A stretch of DNA of 64,000 bases from Nocardia sp. MH4 (GCF_019266065.1 NZ_LPNR01000102.1:41450-105449); one strand, 5' to 3'. Counted from the first letter of the stretch, positions 26,662 to 35,659 are shown. Numbers and translations are program-made. Notes: generated from the letters alone by a model not told the origin.

Positions 26662-27045
26662 TCACGAGCCGCCACCGCAACTGCTGCTGGAACCACCGCC
26701 ACAGCTGCTACTCGATCCGCCGCCACAACTGCTGCTCGAACCACCGCCACAACTGCTGCTCGATCCGCCACCGCAACCACTGCCGCTGCCGGAGCAACCG
26801 CTGCTACTGCCCCCGCCACAACTGCTGGTCGAGCCACCGCCGCAGCTCGATCCGGAGCCGTGCGGCCCGGTCGGCCCGTCGAAGAACCCGTAGGTCCCCG
26901 CCGACCCGGCCAGCCAGCTCTGATCGGTGAACCCCTGCGGGCCACGCGGCGGACTCAGCTTGCGAACCAGCACCACTACCGCCGTGACCAGCACCGCGAG
27001 ACCGACCACCAAGAACGCGAGCACGATCACCAGCATCACCACCAT
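26662..27045 (-). CDS. Membrane protein with Ser-Cys-Gly octapeptide repeat tail
   Basis: 127 residues. One strong hydrophobic segment at 1-28 ('LVIVLAFLVVGLAVLVTAVV') is followed by a short soluble stretch and then, from about residue 64, a tail made almost only of Ser, Cys and Gly. The last 34 residues are four tandem copies of SSSSCGGG plus GS; less regular copies precede. Seven or more evenly spaced cysteines could bind metal, cross-link or be modified. Cys/Gly-rich tails also occur in actinobacterial TIGR04222-type membrane proteins. The adjacent divergent gene encodes a GRDP-like protein, suggesting a functional pair (inference). ATG 27045 has no strong ribosome-binding site. Confidence 0.7.
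   Translation of the reverse strand: MVVMLVIVLAFLVVGLAVLVTAVVVLVRKLSPPRGPQGFTDQSWLAGSAGTYGFFDGPTGPHGSGSSCGGGSTSSCGGGSSSGCSGSGSGCGGGSSSSCGGGSSSSCGGGSSSSCGGGSSSSCGGGS
26665..26793. repeat. 24-bp tandem repeats encoding SSSSCGGG
   Basis: At least four head-to-tail 24-base units built on CCGCCACAACTGCTGCTCGA, with alternating CC/TC variants at the unit end. Repeat-unit count may vary by slippage between strains. Confidence 0.8.
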
Positions 27046-27119
27046 GTCTGCAGGCTAGCCGCCCCACCCGTCCGCGGCAGCGCAGACGAGCGACCACCCA
27101 GGGGGCTTACAGTGACATC

Positions 27120-27623
27120 GTGGCGCTCTCGTTCCTTCGACGCGGTCCGCGACCGATCGACCTCGGCGCGGTCGATCGCACCGTCGCCGACCTGCGTTTC
27201 CCCGACGCGATCTTCAAGACCTGCCCCTGGCAGCCGCGCGAACTGGTGGAAACCGGTCTGCGCCAATGGTTGCGCTGCTGCGGCGCGGCGATGCGCGACG
27301 ACCAGGTGATCGGGATGCCCTCGCACGCGGTCGACGAAGCCTGGCACGGGTTCATCCTGTGCACCCAGCAGTACGCGCGATTCTGTACCGACGCCTACGG
27401 CCGGTTCCTGCACCACTTCCCCGACGGCGCCGGCGACAGCGCACCCGATCACGGGTCCATGCTCGACCAGCTCGGCCGGACCGTGGTGGCCTGGTCGCTG
27501 GTGGCCGGACCGGACGAACAGTGCGTGCTGTGGGACCTCGACCGCAAGGTCGGCGTCGAGCAGCCGTGGGGCGTGGACGCCCGGCACGTCGCCGCCGTGC
27601 GGGAGCGACTGCGCCGGGCGTGA
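27120..27623 (+). CDS. Glycine-rich-domain-containing (GRDP)-like protein
   Basis: 167 residues from GTG 27120. The central motif 'AVDEAWHGFILCTQQYARFC' followed by 'YGRFLHHFP' matches the D-x2-W-H-x-F/H-I/L-x5-Y-x3-C signature of the GRDP family, known from plants and fungi and present in some actinobacteria; the conserved His and Cys may coordinate metal. The plant proteins carry a glycine-rich tail in the same chain; here the Gly/Cys/Ser-rich part is on a separate, divergent gene 74 bases away. Further cysteines lie in 'RCCGAAM' and 'DEQCVLWDLD'. Biochemical function unknown. Confidence 0.65.
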   Translation: MALSFLRRGPRPIDLGAVDRTVADLRFPDAIFKTCPWQPRELVETGLRQWLRCCGAAMRDDQVIGMPSHAVDEAWHGFILCTQQYARFCTDAYGRFLHHFPDGAGDSAPDHGSMLDQLGRTVVAWSLVAGPDEQCVLWDLDRKVGVEQPWGVDARHVAAVRERLRRA

Positions 27624-27630
27624 CCGCGCG

Positions 27631-29403
27631 TCAGACCAGCTTCATCCGGCGGGCCGCGAACCGCACCGCGCCGGGCGCGAGCCGGTTGATCCGGTACTGC
27701 ACCCACGATTCCGGCGTCACCGGCACGATGTCACGGCCGCCGCGCACCGCCTTCACGATCTGCGCCGCGACCTTGTCGGGGGTGTAACCGCGCCGCTCGT
27801 AGAGCTTGTCGAACTTGCGCTGGGTGGCCGCCTCGTCCTCGGCGGAGACACCCGAGATGCGGGTGGTGGCCACGATATTGGTGTGCACGATGCCCGGGCA
27901 CACGGTCGAGACCGAGATGCCGCGCTCGGCCAGTTCGGCCCGCAGGCAGTCGGAGAACATGAACACCGCCGACTTGCTGGTGGCATAGGCGGCCATGTCG
28001 CGCTGCGGGCTGTAGGCGGCCATGCTGGACAGGTTCACGATGTGCCCGCCCAGGCCGCGCTCGGCCATCGCCGCGCCGAAAGCTCGGCAGCCGTTGACCA
28101 CACCGCCCAGGTTGATCCGCAGGACCCGGTCGAATTCCGCGGACGGGGTGTCGAGGAAGCCGCCCGCCTGCCCGACACCGGCGTTGTTGATCAGGACGTC
28201 GGGCACGCCGTGCGCGGCGATGACGTCGTCGGCATGCGCACGGACCGCGGCCTCGTCGGACACGTCCAGCGCGTAGGCGTGCGCGACACCACCTTCGGCG
28301 ACGATCAGCTCCGCCGTCTCCTTGGCGGCGTTCTCGTTCACGTCCGAGACCACCACCTCGCCGCCGAGCCGGGCGAAGGCCAGCGCGGTCTCGCGACCGA
28401 TGCCGCTGCCCGCACCGGTGATCACCACCAGCTTGTTCTCGAATTCCTTACGGGTGCGGCCCACTTCGGCACGGGCGAGCCCGCGCGGGACCTCGCCGCC
28501 GGCGAGCGCGTCGATCAGTTCCGTGGTGGCGGTGGCCAGCAGGTCGGGGTGCGAGAACGGCATCCAGTGCCCGGCGGGCACATCCCGACGCCACAGGCGA
28601 GCGGTCCACTTGCGGGAGTCGTCGTAGCCCGCGGGGCGCACGGCCACGTCGCGACCGGCCACGATCAGCTGCACCGGCACCTCGGTGCGCCGCTCGCGCG
28701 GCGAGAGCATGCGCTGCACGATGTTCGCGCGATAGATGAGCAGGCCGTCGACCATGTCGCGGCGGAACGTGGGGCCGAGCACGACATTGCCGGGCGCGGT
28801 GTCGTTCATCAGCGCGACGGCGCGCTGCCACACCTTCTCGGTGCCGATGGCGCCGAAGGTGGCGCGCGGGAGCACCGGGGTCATGAAGAACGCGGTGTAG
28901 GCCGAGGACAGCGCCTGAGTCACCGGCTGCCAGATGTTGCGCGGGGTCGGTCGGGCGAGCCGGTCGCGCACCCAGGCGGCCAGGTGGTCGAGGTTCGGGC
29001 CCGACACCGAGGTGAACGAGGCGATCCGCTCGGTCGCCTGCGGCTCGCACACCGCCTCCCACACCTGCACCGAACCCCAGTCGTGGGCGAGCACGTGCAC
29101 CGGACGGTCGGGACTGACCGTGTCGATGACGGCGTAGAAGTCGCGGGCGAGTTCGTCGAGCCGGAAGTCGGCGGTGCGCTGGGTGCGGGTGGACTCGCCG
29201 TGGCCGCGGGTGTCGTAGGCGACGACGTGGAAGCGCTGCGCGAGTCGTGGAATCACCTTGTCCCACAGGTGGTGGGTGTCGGGCCAGCCGTGCACGAGCA
29301 CGACGGTGTCGGCCGCGGGGTCGCCGTATTCGAACACGGCGAGCTCGAACTCGCCGTTGCGGACGGTGCGCCGGTTGGCGGCCTGCGTGGTGTCGACAGA
29401 CAT
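27631..29403 (-). CDS. ephD: EphD-type fused alpha/beta-hydrolase and short-chain dehydrogenase
   Basis: 590 residues. Residues 1-295 are an epoxide-hydrolase-like alpha/beta-hydrolase: 'VVLVHGWPDTHHLWDKVIP', nucleophile Asp in 'VLAHDWGSVQ' and His in 'VPAGHWMPFSHPD'. Residues about 315-590 are an SDR with 'LVVITGAGSGIGRETALAFA', 'NNAGVG', Ser in 'HIVNLSSMAA' and 'YATSK'. The order and length match EphD of M. tuberculosis, reported to act on epoxymycolic acids. AGGAG precedes ATG 29403. Last gene of a three-gene operon with a di-iron protein and an Fe-S flavoprotein reductase, consistent with mycolic-acid or lipid oxidation followed by epoxide processing. Confidence 0.88.
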   Translation of the reverse strand: MSVDTTQAANRRTVRNGEFELAVFEYGDPAADTVVLVHGWPDTHHLWDKVIPRLAQRFHVVAYDTRGHGESTRTQRTADFRLDELARDFYAVIDTVSPDRPVHVLAHDWGSVQVWEAVCEPQATERIASFTSVSGPNLDHLAAWVRDRLARPTPRNIWQPVTQALSSAYTAFFMTPVLPRATFGAIGTEKVWQRAVALMNDTAPGNVVLGPTFRRDMVDGLLIYRANIVQRMLSPRERRTEVPVQLIVAGRDVAVRPAGYDDSRKWTARLWRRDVPAGHWMPFSHPDLLATATTELIDALAGGEVPRGLARAEVGRTRKEFENKLVVITGAGSGIGRETALAFARLGGEVVVSDVNENAAKETAELIVAEGGVAHAYALDVSDEAAVRAHADDVIAAHGVPDVLINNAGVGQAGGFLDTPSAEFDRVLRINLGGVVNGCRAFGAAMAERGLGGHIVNLSSMAAYSPQRDMAAYATSKSAVFMFSDCLRAELAERGISVSTVCPGIVHTNIVATTRISGVSAEDEAATQRKFDKLYERRGYTPDKVAAQIVKAVRGGRDIVPVTPESWVQYRINRLAPGAVRFAARRMKLV

Positions 29404-29435
29404 CTCTCTTCGGACTCCTTGTCCTGGAATCGAAC

Positions 29436-30542
29436 TCACAGGTCGAGCACCAATCGCTCACCGTGCGAACGGGATACGCAGGCGAGCAGCTCGCCCGCGG
29501 CATGGTCGGCATCGGAGAGGGTGTTCTCCCGATGATCGGGCTCGCCCGCGAGCACCCGCACGACGCAGGTGCGGCAGAAGCCCTGCCGGCACGAGTAGGG
29601 CTGGTCGGGGCGGGTCGCGAGGATGGCGTCGAGCGCGCTGCGGTCGGCGGGGACCTCGATCACCGCACCGGTGGAGGCGAATTCGATCTCGAAGGCGGTG
29701 CCGTCCACGATCGGCGGCGGCGAGAACCGCTCGAAGTGCAGTTCCACCTGGGGCATGGTGCGCACCGCGGCGACGATCGCCGAGGTCATCGGGGTCGGGC
29801 CACAGGCATAGACCGCCGTGCCCGCGCCGACCCCGGGCAGCAGCGCCGCCGCGTCGGGCAGACCGTGCTCGTCGTCGGTGCGCACGACGACATGCTCGCC
29901 GAAGCTCTCCAGCTCGGCCAGGAACGGGATGGTGTCGCGCGAGCGCCCCGTGTAGACCATCGTCCACGGCACGCCGAGCCGGTGCGCGAGCCGCGCCATC
30001 GGCAGGATCGGTGTGATGCCGATGCCGCCGGCGACGAAGTGCAGGCGCTGCGCGGGCGAACCATGACCGGGAACCGCGAACGGGAAGGCGTTACGCGGAC
30101 CGCGCACCACGAATCGACTGCCCACCGGCAGTTCGTCGTGCACCTCGCGCGAGCCACCGCCGCCGTCGGGGATGCGGCGCACCGCGATCCGGTAGGCGCG
30201 CTCGTCGGCGGGGTCGCCGCACAGCGAGTACTGCCGCAGCAGGCCGGAGGGCAGCTCGAGATCCAGGTGCGCGCCGGGACGCCACGCGGGCAGCACCCGG
30301 CCGTCGGGCGCCTCCAGGCGCAGACTCACCACGTCCTGGTCGCGCGCGACGATCCGGCGCTCGGTGACCACCACCGGGAACCGGCGATCGTCGACGCGTG
30401 GACGCACGTCACGGCGGTTGACCAGGGCACTCCAGCGCAGCCGGGCGGTCGCGATCGCGTCGAGCACGCGGGTGCCGGGATCGTGGCGATGCTTGCCGTA
30501 GAGGTCGCCGGGCAGCGCCTGCGGCACGTCGCGCACCGTCAC
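29436..30542 (-). CDS. Ferredoxin reductase with C-terminal 2Fe-2S domain
   Basis: 368 residues. An N-terminal segment (to about 60) is followed by an FAD-binding barrel ('RQYSLCGDP'), an NAD(P)H domain ('GGIGITPILPM', 'YACGPTPM') and a plant-type ferredoxin domain at the C-terminus: cysteines in 'YSCRQGFCRTCVV' and 'LLACVSRS'. This is the electron-transfer partner type of phthalate-dioxygenase reductase/VanB. GTG 30542 overlaps the stop of the PF10118 gene by four bases. The tight coupling suggests it reduces that di-iron protein. Confidence 0.88.
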   Translation of the reverse strand: MTVRDVPQALPGDLYGKHRHDPGTRVLDAIATARLRWSALVNRRDVRPRVDDRRFPVVVTERRIVARDQDVVSLRLEAPDGRVLPAWRPGAHLDLELPSGLLRQYSLCGDPADERAYRIAVRRIPDGGGGSREVHDELPVGSRFVVRGPRNAFPFAVPGHGSPAQRLHFVAGGIGITPILPMARLAHRLGVPWTMVYTGRSRDTIPFLAELESFGEHVVVRTDDEHGLPDAAALLPGVGAGTAVYACGPTPMTSAIVAAVRTMPQVELHFERFSPPPIVDGTAFEIEFASTGAVIEVPADRSALDAILATRPDQPYSCRQGFCRTCVVRVLAGEPDHRENTLSDADHAAGELLACVSRSHGERLVLDL

Positions 30543-31441
30543 GAGGCCGCCGCCCTGGCCGCGGGCGACTGCGCGAGATAGGCGACGGCCTGCGCGGTCG
30601 AACCGACGTTCTCCGGGCTGTAGCCGGGCTGGAAGGTCGACAGCGCACTGATCAGCAGCGACGGGATGCCCGGCAACGCGCCGCGCCACATCGCGCCCAG
30701 GACCGAAGAGATCACCCGCGGGTACCCGTGATCGGGCAGCTGCGGATCCTGCTGCACCAGGAATTTCGCGCCACGCACCAGCAGCGCGATGAAGATCGGG
30801 AACACCAGCATCATCGAGGCGCAGCGGCGCACGTAGCCGACGCCGAAGTACTCGGCGACATCATGGGCGACGTTGCGGTGCTCGACCTCCTCGGCACCGT
30901 GCCAGCGGAACAGATCGGCCATGCGCGGGTCGGCGCCGAACTTCTCCAAATCGGCGTTGATCACCCAGTCGCCGAGCCAGGCGAAGAAGTGCTCGAGGCA
31001 GGCGATGAACGCGAGCCGTTCGATCAGCATCTGCCGTCCGGCGCGGTCGTCACCGCCACGGGGGCCCAGCGTCTTGCGGAACAGGTATTCCATCTGCCGC
31101 ACGTAGGGCGCCGCGTCGATGCCGTTGGCGGTGAGCACGTCGTGCAGGACCTTCTCGTGGGTCTCGGCGTGCATCGATTCCTGCCCGATGAAACCGAGCA
31201 TGTCCTCGCGCAGCTTCTCGTCCTTCACGTAGGCCAGCGCCTCGCGGTAGGTCACGATGAACATGCGCTCGCCCTCGGGCAGCAGCATGTTCAGCGCGCT
31301 GATCAGGTGGGATGCGTACGGTTCGGCCGGCATCCACTGCAGATCGACATCCGACCAGTCGAAGGTCACGTTGCGGGCATGCAGGGCGACCTTGCCGGGA
31401 TCTACCTCCGGTCGCCGTACGGCCCGGCGAAGTAGCTTCAT
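30539..31441 (-). CDS. PF10118 'metal-dependent hydrolase', probable di-iron oxygenase
   Basis: 300 residues, mostly helical. Ferritin-like metal ligands: 'GFIGQESMHAETHEK' (E-x3-H) and 'HGAEEVEHRNVAHDVAE' (E-E-x2-H), plus Glu in 'IACLEHFFAWLG'. A hydrophobic stretch 'SMMLVFPIFIALLV' suggests membrane association. The Pfam family is labelled hydrolase, but the paired E-x2/3-H motifs and the coupled Fe-S reductase downstream fit a di-iron oxygenase better (inference). First gene of the operon with the reductase and ephD; the promoter region 31450-31573 contains TACATGTACGTA-like AT-rich sequence. Confidence 0.82.
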   Translation of the reverse strand: MKLLRRAVRRPEVDPGKVALHARNVTFDWSDVDLQWMPAEPYASHLISALNMLLPEGERMFIVTYREALAYVKDEKLREDMLGFIGQESMHAETHEKVLHDVLTANGIDAAPYVRQMEYLFRKTLGPRGGDDRAGRQMLIERLAFIACLEHFFAWLGDWVINADLEKFGADPRMADLFRWHGAEEVEHRNVAHDVAEYFGVGYVRRCASMMLVFPIFIALLVRGAKFLVQQDPQLPDHGYPRVISSVLGAMWRGALPGIPSLLISALSTFQPGYSPENVGSTAQAVAYLAQSPAARAAAS

Positions 31442-31573
31442 CGGTACTCCTCGTCCTACCGCGCGTTGCTCGGTCGAGCGCCGGCGCCACGGTGCGCCGG
31501 TCGTGCGGTAAGGAAATGATACATGTACGTAGTATTCGAGGTAACACCTATTTTGCCGCGTTTTTCGCCGAAG

Positions 31574-32569
31574 TCAGGAGGCGAGCAGTGCCACGAACGG
31601 GAGCGCGACCAACATCGCGCAGACGGCGATATTGAGCCGTTTGTACTCGACGAGCACGGCGGCGAACTCCCGCAGGATGGCGCTGGGCAGGTAGTAGCGG
31701 GCGGTCGGCGCACCGACCGCCTGGGCGTCGAGGCCGACGGATCGGGCGAGCAGCGCGGTGCGCAGCACATGGAAATTGCTGGTGACCAGCACAATGTCGC
31801 GGTCGATCCCCTGCCTGGCCAGCAACTCCCTGCTGAACAGCAGGTTTTCCCTGGTGCTCGTCGACCGGTCCTCGGGCAGCACGTCCTGGGCGGGCACGCC
31901 GTGTTCGGCGAGGTAGGCGCTCATCGCGTCGGCCTCGGAGACCTTCTCGTCGGAGCCCTTGCCGCCACTGGGCACCAGCAGCGGAGTGCGGCCCCGTGCC
32001 TGAGCCGCGTGCCAGATGCCCAGGGCCCGGTCCAGCCTGCTCGCCAGCAGCGGCGGCACCCGGTCGCCCAGCAGTCCCGCGCCGTGCACGACGATCGCGG
32101 CGGCGTTGTCGGTGCGGGTGGCCATGCCGTAGACCACCGAATAGAGCAGAAACGCCGACAGCACGAAGCCCAGGTAGGCGGCGACGAGGACGACGGCGAG
32201 CAGCAGCACGCCGAGCACCTGCCACCGCGCGACCACCGCGACCACCAGCAGCCCGTACGGGACGAGCAACGCCAGGCCCAGGCCGAGCGAGAGCAGATTG
32301 GCCGCCCGCACGCCTTCCCGGCGCAACATCACCACCCCGTTGACCATCAGCAAACCCGCCAGCACCAGCACGAGCAGCGGCGACAGCACCAGCGCCAGCG
32401 CGAGCAACAACTCCGGCCCCGCTCCCTCCGCGCCGGCGGACACCAGCGCCCCACCCGCGCAGAGCAGCCCGAGCAGCAACAGCACCCCGTTACCGAACCG
32501 GCGACGCTCCTGACGGAAGCGCAGCGCGAAGATCCCGAGCAGAACCACACCGACCACCAGCAAGATCAC
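31574..32569 (-). CDS. YdcF/SanA-type (DUF218) membrane protein
   Basis: 331 residues. Five to six N-terminal membrane helices (1-150), then a soluble DUF218 domain with 'AAAIVVHGAGLLGDRVPPLL', 'LLVPSGGKGSDEKVSEADAM' and 'EDRSTSTRENLLFSRELL', ending in another hydrophobic helix 'ICAMLVALPFVALLA'-like. DUF218 proteins include SanA and ElyC, envelope-integrity factors with an active-site-like acidic cluster. Location is the plasma membrane with the DUF218 domain outside. A single gene; start ATG 32569 is the first of the frame. Confidence 0.83.
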   Translation of the reverse strand: MILLVVGVVLLGIFALRFRQERRRFGNGVLLLLGLLCAGGALVSAGAEGAGPELLLALALVLSPLLVLVLAGLLMVNGVVMLRREGVRAANLLSLGLGLALLVPYGLLVVAVVARWQVLGVLLLAVVLVAAYLGFVLSAFLLYSVVYGMATRTDNAAAIVVHGAGLLGDRVPPLLASRLDRALGIWHAAQARGRTPLLVPSGGKGSDEKVSEADAMSAYLAEHGVPAQDVLPEDRSTSTRENLLFSRELLARQGIDRDIVLVTSNFHVLRTALLARSVGLDAQAVGAPTARYYLPSAILREFAAVLVEYKRLNIAVCAMLVALPFVALLAS

Positions 32570-32621
32570 CAGGCCACCCTATCCGGCTACCGGCAGGCAA
32601 CCTCGATGTCGCAGGTAGGGG

Positions 32622-33311
32622 TCATCCGGCCGAGGCGCGGTGCCGGAACCGGCGCACCAGCGCCGCCGGATCCCAGGCACCGCCGCGCCCCCGGGTGAGC
32701 GGGTAGCAGGCGAAGCCGAGGGCGGCGGCGCTCGCGTGTCCCACGTCGGTGAACGTGCGATCGACGAAGACCGGCGGCAGCACGACCGCGAGCACGCCCA
32801 GGACGTAGAGCCACCGCCACGGCGTCACCAGCCGGTAGGCCAGCACCGCCGCGACGCCGGCCAGCGCGTAGCTGACGCCCACGTCGAGGGTGTACATCGC
32901 GCGTTCGGGCGCGTCGTCGTGGCGGATCGCCCACAGCAGCACGCCTTCGCTGAGGTAGGTGGCGCCGACATGGGCGAGCACCGCCACCGCGAGCCAGCGC
33001 AGCGTGCCGAGCCAGCGTTCGGCATTGGCGTGGAAAAGAGTGAACAGCACCGCGTAGGCGAACCAGCTGCCCCCGTCGGTCCAGAACGCGCTGCCGATCA
33101 GCACCCGGATGGGGTCCTCGGCCAGATGATGCAGATTGGTCGACCGGTGGCCCAGCCATTGGCGCGCCTCGTCGTCGGGCAGCCGCCGGATGATGATCGT
33201 GGTCACCGCCAGCGCGGCCAGCCACAGGTAGGTCCCCGGCGCGCTGCGGACCCACCGCCCCACCGCCACCGCGCCGGTTCGAGCCCGCCCGCTGCCAGAT
33301 GCGCTCACCAC
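32622..33311 (-). CDS. Rhomboid-like multi-span membrane protein
   Basis: About 229 residues with six hydrophobic spans and the actinobacterial 'rhomboid-like' pattern: 'YLWLAALAVTTII', 'NLHHLAEDPIRVLIGSAFWT', 'VLFTLFHANAERWLGTLRWL' and C-terminal 'DVGHASAAALGFACYPLTRG'. The His near the end is kept, but the GxSG serine of true rhomboid proteases is not seen (the equivalent region reads 'DVGVSYALAG'), so protease activity is doubtful. Start lies at GTG 33311 or 33308; neither has ideal spacing to a ribosome-binding site. Divergent from the DUF72 gene. Confidence 0.75.
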   Translation of the reverse strand: MVSASGSGRARTGAVAVGRWVRSAPGTYLWLAALAVTTIIIRRLPDDEARQWLGHRSTNLHHLAEDPIRVLIGSAFWTDGGSWFAYAVLFTLFHANAERWLGTLRWLAVAVLAHVGATYLSEGVLLWAIRHDDAPERAMYTLDVGVSYALAGVAAVLAYRLVTPWRWLYVLGVLAVVLPPVFVDRTFTDVGHASAAALGFACYPLTRGRGGAWDPAALVRRFRHRASAG

Positions 33312-33428
33312 CTCAGTGTGCCGGACCTGCCCCGGGACCGTGGTGCGCGGCGCGAGGACCGTTTCCGGACGGGCTGCCCGGGTAGTCGCCGGATGCGGGG
33401 GCACCGAGTGAGCGTGCGCGAGGGGCAG

Positions 33429-34190
33429 GTGAGTGGCGTGATCCGGGTCGGCACCTCCGGCTGGCAGTACCGCGATTGGCGCGGTGTGCTGTATCCGGAG
33501 GGCCTGCCGACGCGACGCTGGCTCGAGCGCTACGCCGACGCGTTCGCCACCGTCGAGTCGAACAATGCCTTCTACCGGCTGCCGAGCCGGGAGACCTTCG
33601 CCGCCTGGCGGGAGCGCACTCCGGCCGACTTCGTGATCGCGGTGAAGGCCAGCCGCTATCTCACCCACATCAAGCGATTACGGGATCCCGCCGAACCGGT
33701 GCAGCGCCTGCTCGACCGGGCCGACGGCCTCGGCGACCGGCTGGGCCCGATCCTGCTGCAACTGCCGCCGACCCTGCGCGCCGATCCCGCGCTGCTCGAC
33801 GACTGCCTGCGCTGCTTCCCCGCCACGGTGCGGGTCGCCGTCGAGCCGCGGCACGCGTCGTGGTGGACCGGCGAGATCCGTGCGGTCCTGGAATCGCGGA
33901 ACGCGGCGCTGGCCTGGGCCGATCGCGACTCGCGCCCGGTCACCCCGCTGTGGCGGACCACCGACTGGGCCTACCTGCGCCTGCACGCCGGACGCGCCAC
34001 TCCCCCACCGCATTACGGTCGCCGGGCGCTAGCGAGCTGGGTGGACCGGCTGCTCGACGCCGGGCCGGGCGATGCCGACGGCTACGTCTACTTCAACAAC
34101 GACCACGGCGGTGCCGCCGTCGAGGACGCCGTCACCTTCGCCCACCTCGCCGACGCGGCGGGCGCGCGGGTCAGCCGAGTGCCCGGGTAG
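33429..34190 (+). CDS. DUF72 (YecE) family protein
   Basis: 253 residues. Family hallmarks: 'IRVGTSGWQYRDWRGVLYP', 'FATVESNNAFYRLPSRETFA', 'FVIAVKASRYLTHIKRLRDP', 'VAVEPRHASWW' and 'YVYFNNDHGGAAVEDA'. The fold is a TIM-barrel of unknown activity, widespread in bacteria; some members sit with DNA-repair or iron-sulfur genes. Several GTG starts are clustered; GTG 33429 has GAGGGG just upstream and GTG 33438 is the next. Transcribed alone. Confidence 0.88.
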   Translation: MSGVIRVGTSGWQYRDWRGVLYPEGLPTRRWLERYADAFATVESNNAFYRLPSRETFAAWRERTPADFVIAVKASRYLTHIKRLRDPAEPVQRLLDRADGLGDRLGPILLQLPPTLRADPALLDDCLRCFPATVRVAVEPRHASWWTGEIRAVLESRNAALAWADRDSRPVTPLWRTTDWAYLRLHAGRATPPPHYGRRALASWVDRLLDAGPGDADGYVYFNNDHGGAAVEDAVTFAHLADAAGARVSRVPG

Positions 34191-34321
34191 GTGTGGACAC
34201 CCGACCGCGACCGCACCGATGAATTCTGGGTGGATCCGTCGTCGATACCGGTGGATACACCGACAGCGGTGGGCCTGTGCCGGGACCGTTCCAGCGCGGG
34301 CAGAAGCACACGGAGGCAACG

Positions 34322-35587
34322 ATGAGCGTCGACAACCCCGCGCACGAACACCCGGACGAGACGGGCGAGCGGGCGGGCGGGCCGCACAGCCCCAGGGTGC
34401 TGGTAGCGGGGGCGAGCATCGCGGGGCCCGCGCTCGCGCACTGGCTGCACCGGCGCGGGGCCGAGGTGACGGTGGTGGAACGGGCCCCCGCGCTGCGTCC
34501 CGGGGGACAGGCGGTGGACGCACGCGGGGTGAGCAGGGAGGTCATCCGGCGCATGGGGCTCGACGCGCGGGTGCGCGCGGCCCGCACCGAGACCGCGGGC
34601 GCGCACACCGTGGACGCGACCGGGACCGTACTGGAGACCGTCCGTGCGGACGACGACGGCGGCGACGGCTACATCGCGGAGATCGAGATCCTGCGCGGTG
34701 ACCTGTCCCAGGTGCTCTACGACGACACCCGCGACGACGTCGAGTACCTGTTCGGCGACCGGATCGCGACGCTCACCCAGGACCCGGACGGGGTCGACGT
34801 GACCTTCGAGAGCGGCGACCGGCGGCGCTTCGACCTGGTGATCGGGGCGGACGGGCTGCACTCGGCACTGCGGGCGATGGTCTTCGGGCCGCACGAGCGA
34901 TTCCTCCGCCACCTCGGGCTCGTGCTGGCCTTCTACAGCGTGCCCAACGAGTTCGGGCTGGACCGCCGGCTGATCGAGTACCAGCAGTCCGGTCGCTCCG
35001 CGATTCTGCGGCCGCTGCGGGACACCACCCGGGCGATGGCGATCTTCTCCTTCCCCTCGGGGGACTTCGACGTCGACCACCGCGACATCGCGGCCCAGCA
35101 GCGCCTGCTGCGCGAGCGGATGGCCGGTATGGGCTGGTCGACCTCGCGCATCCTCGCCCACCTGGACGACACCCCGGACTTCTACCTCGACCAGGTCGCC
35201 CAGGTGGTGATGGACCGCTGGTCGACCGGCCGGGTGGGGCTGCTCGGGGACGCGGCCTTCAGCTCGTCGCCGATGTCCGGGCAGGGCACCGGGCTGGCTC
35301 TGGTCGGCGCCTATCTGCTGGCCGGCGAGCTGGCCGCTGCCGGCTGGGACCCGGAGGCCGGATTCACCGGCTACGAGCGGCGGATGCGCTCGTTCGTCGA
35401 GGCCAACCAGGAAATCGGCAGGCTGCACGCGCAGAGCTTGACCGCCGCGCCGGGCGAGGCCGCGACCGAGTGGGACTTCGACCTGATCGACCGCGCGATC
35501 AACGGCATCGAGCTGCCCGACTACGCGGGACTGCCGGACTCCGGTGTTCCGGTCGAAGCGCCGGTCACGGCGTCGCCGAAGCCATGA
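34322..35587 (+). CDS. FAD-dependent aromatic/tetracycline-type monooxygenase
   Basis: 421 residues. Group A flavoprotein monooxygenase: 'RVLVAGASIAGPALAHWLHR' (GxGxxG variant), DG motif in 'LVIGADGLHSALR', and the GD motif in 'RVGLLGDAAFSSSPMSGQGT'. Sequence is closest in style to TetX/rifampicin-monooxygenase-like enzymes of actinobacteria, which hydroxylate aromatic or polyketide substrates. GGAGG lies seven bases before ATG 34322. About 22 polar residues precede the FAD fold. A GC-rich hairpin starts within the stop codon. No cluster partner indicates the substrate. Confidence 0.86.
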   Translation: MSVDNPAHEHPDETGERAGGPHSPRVLVAGASIAGPALAHWLHRRGAEVTVVERAPALRPGGQAVDARGVSREVIRRMGLDARVRAARTETAGAHTVDATGTVLETVRADDDGGDGYIAEIEILRGDLSQVLYDDTRDDVEYLFGDRIATLTQDPDGVDVTFESGDRRRFDLVIGADGLHSALRAMVFGPHERFLRHLGLVLAFYSVPNEFGLDRRLIEYQQSGRSAILRPLRDTTRAMAIFSFPSGDFDVDHRDIAAQQRLLRERMAGMGWSTSRILAHLDDTPDFYLDQVAQVVMDRWSTGRVGLLGDAAFSSSPMSGQGTGLALVGAYLLAGELAAAGWDPEAGFTGYERRMRSFVEANQEIGRLHAQSLTAAPGEAATEWDFDLIDRAINGIELPDYAGLPDSGVPVEAPVTASPKP

Positions 35588-35612
35588 AGGCCCCGCCGCG
35601 GGGCGGGGCCTT
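35587..35612 (+). terminator. GC-rich hairpin at the stop codon of the monooxygenase
   Basis: AAGGCCCCGCC (35587-35597) and GGCGGGGCCTT (35602-35612) pair perfectly around a four-base loop. It begins on the last base of the TGA stop. No U-tract, as usual for this genome. Confidence 0.75.
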
Positions 35613-35659
35613 CGGCCGAAAGGCGAGCCACGATCAGCGCTGCGCCGCGCGGGCGGCGA

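Noticed and set aside
26609..26893. A plus-strand frame of repeated PPPQLLLEP units
   Set aside because: It is the antisense shadow of the Ser-Cys-Gly repeats; the minus frame has a membrane helix and gene-like start.
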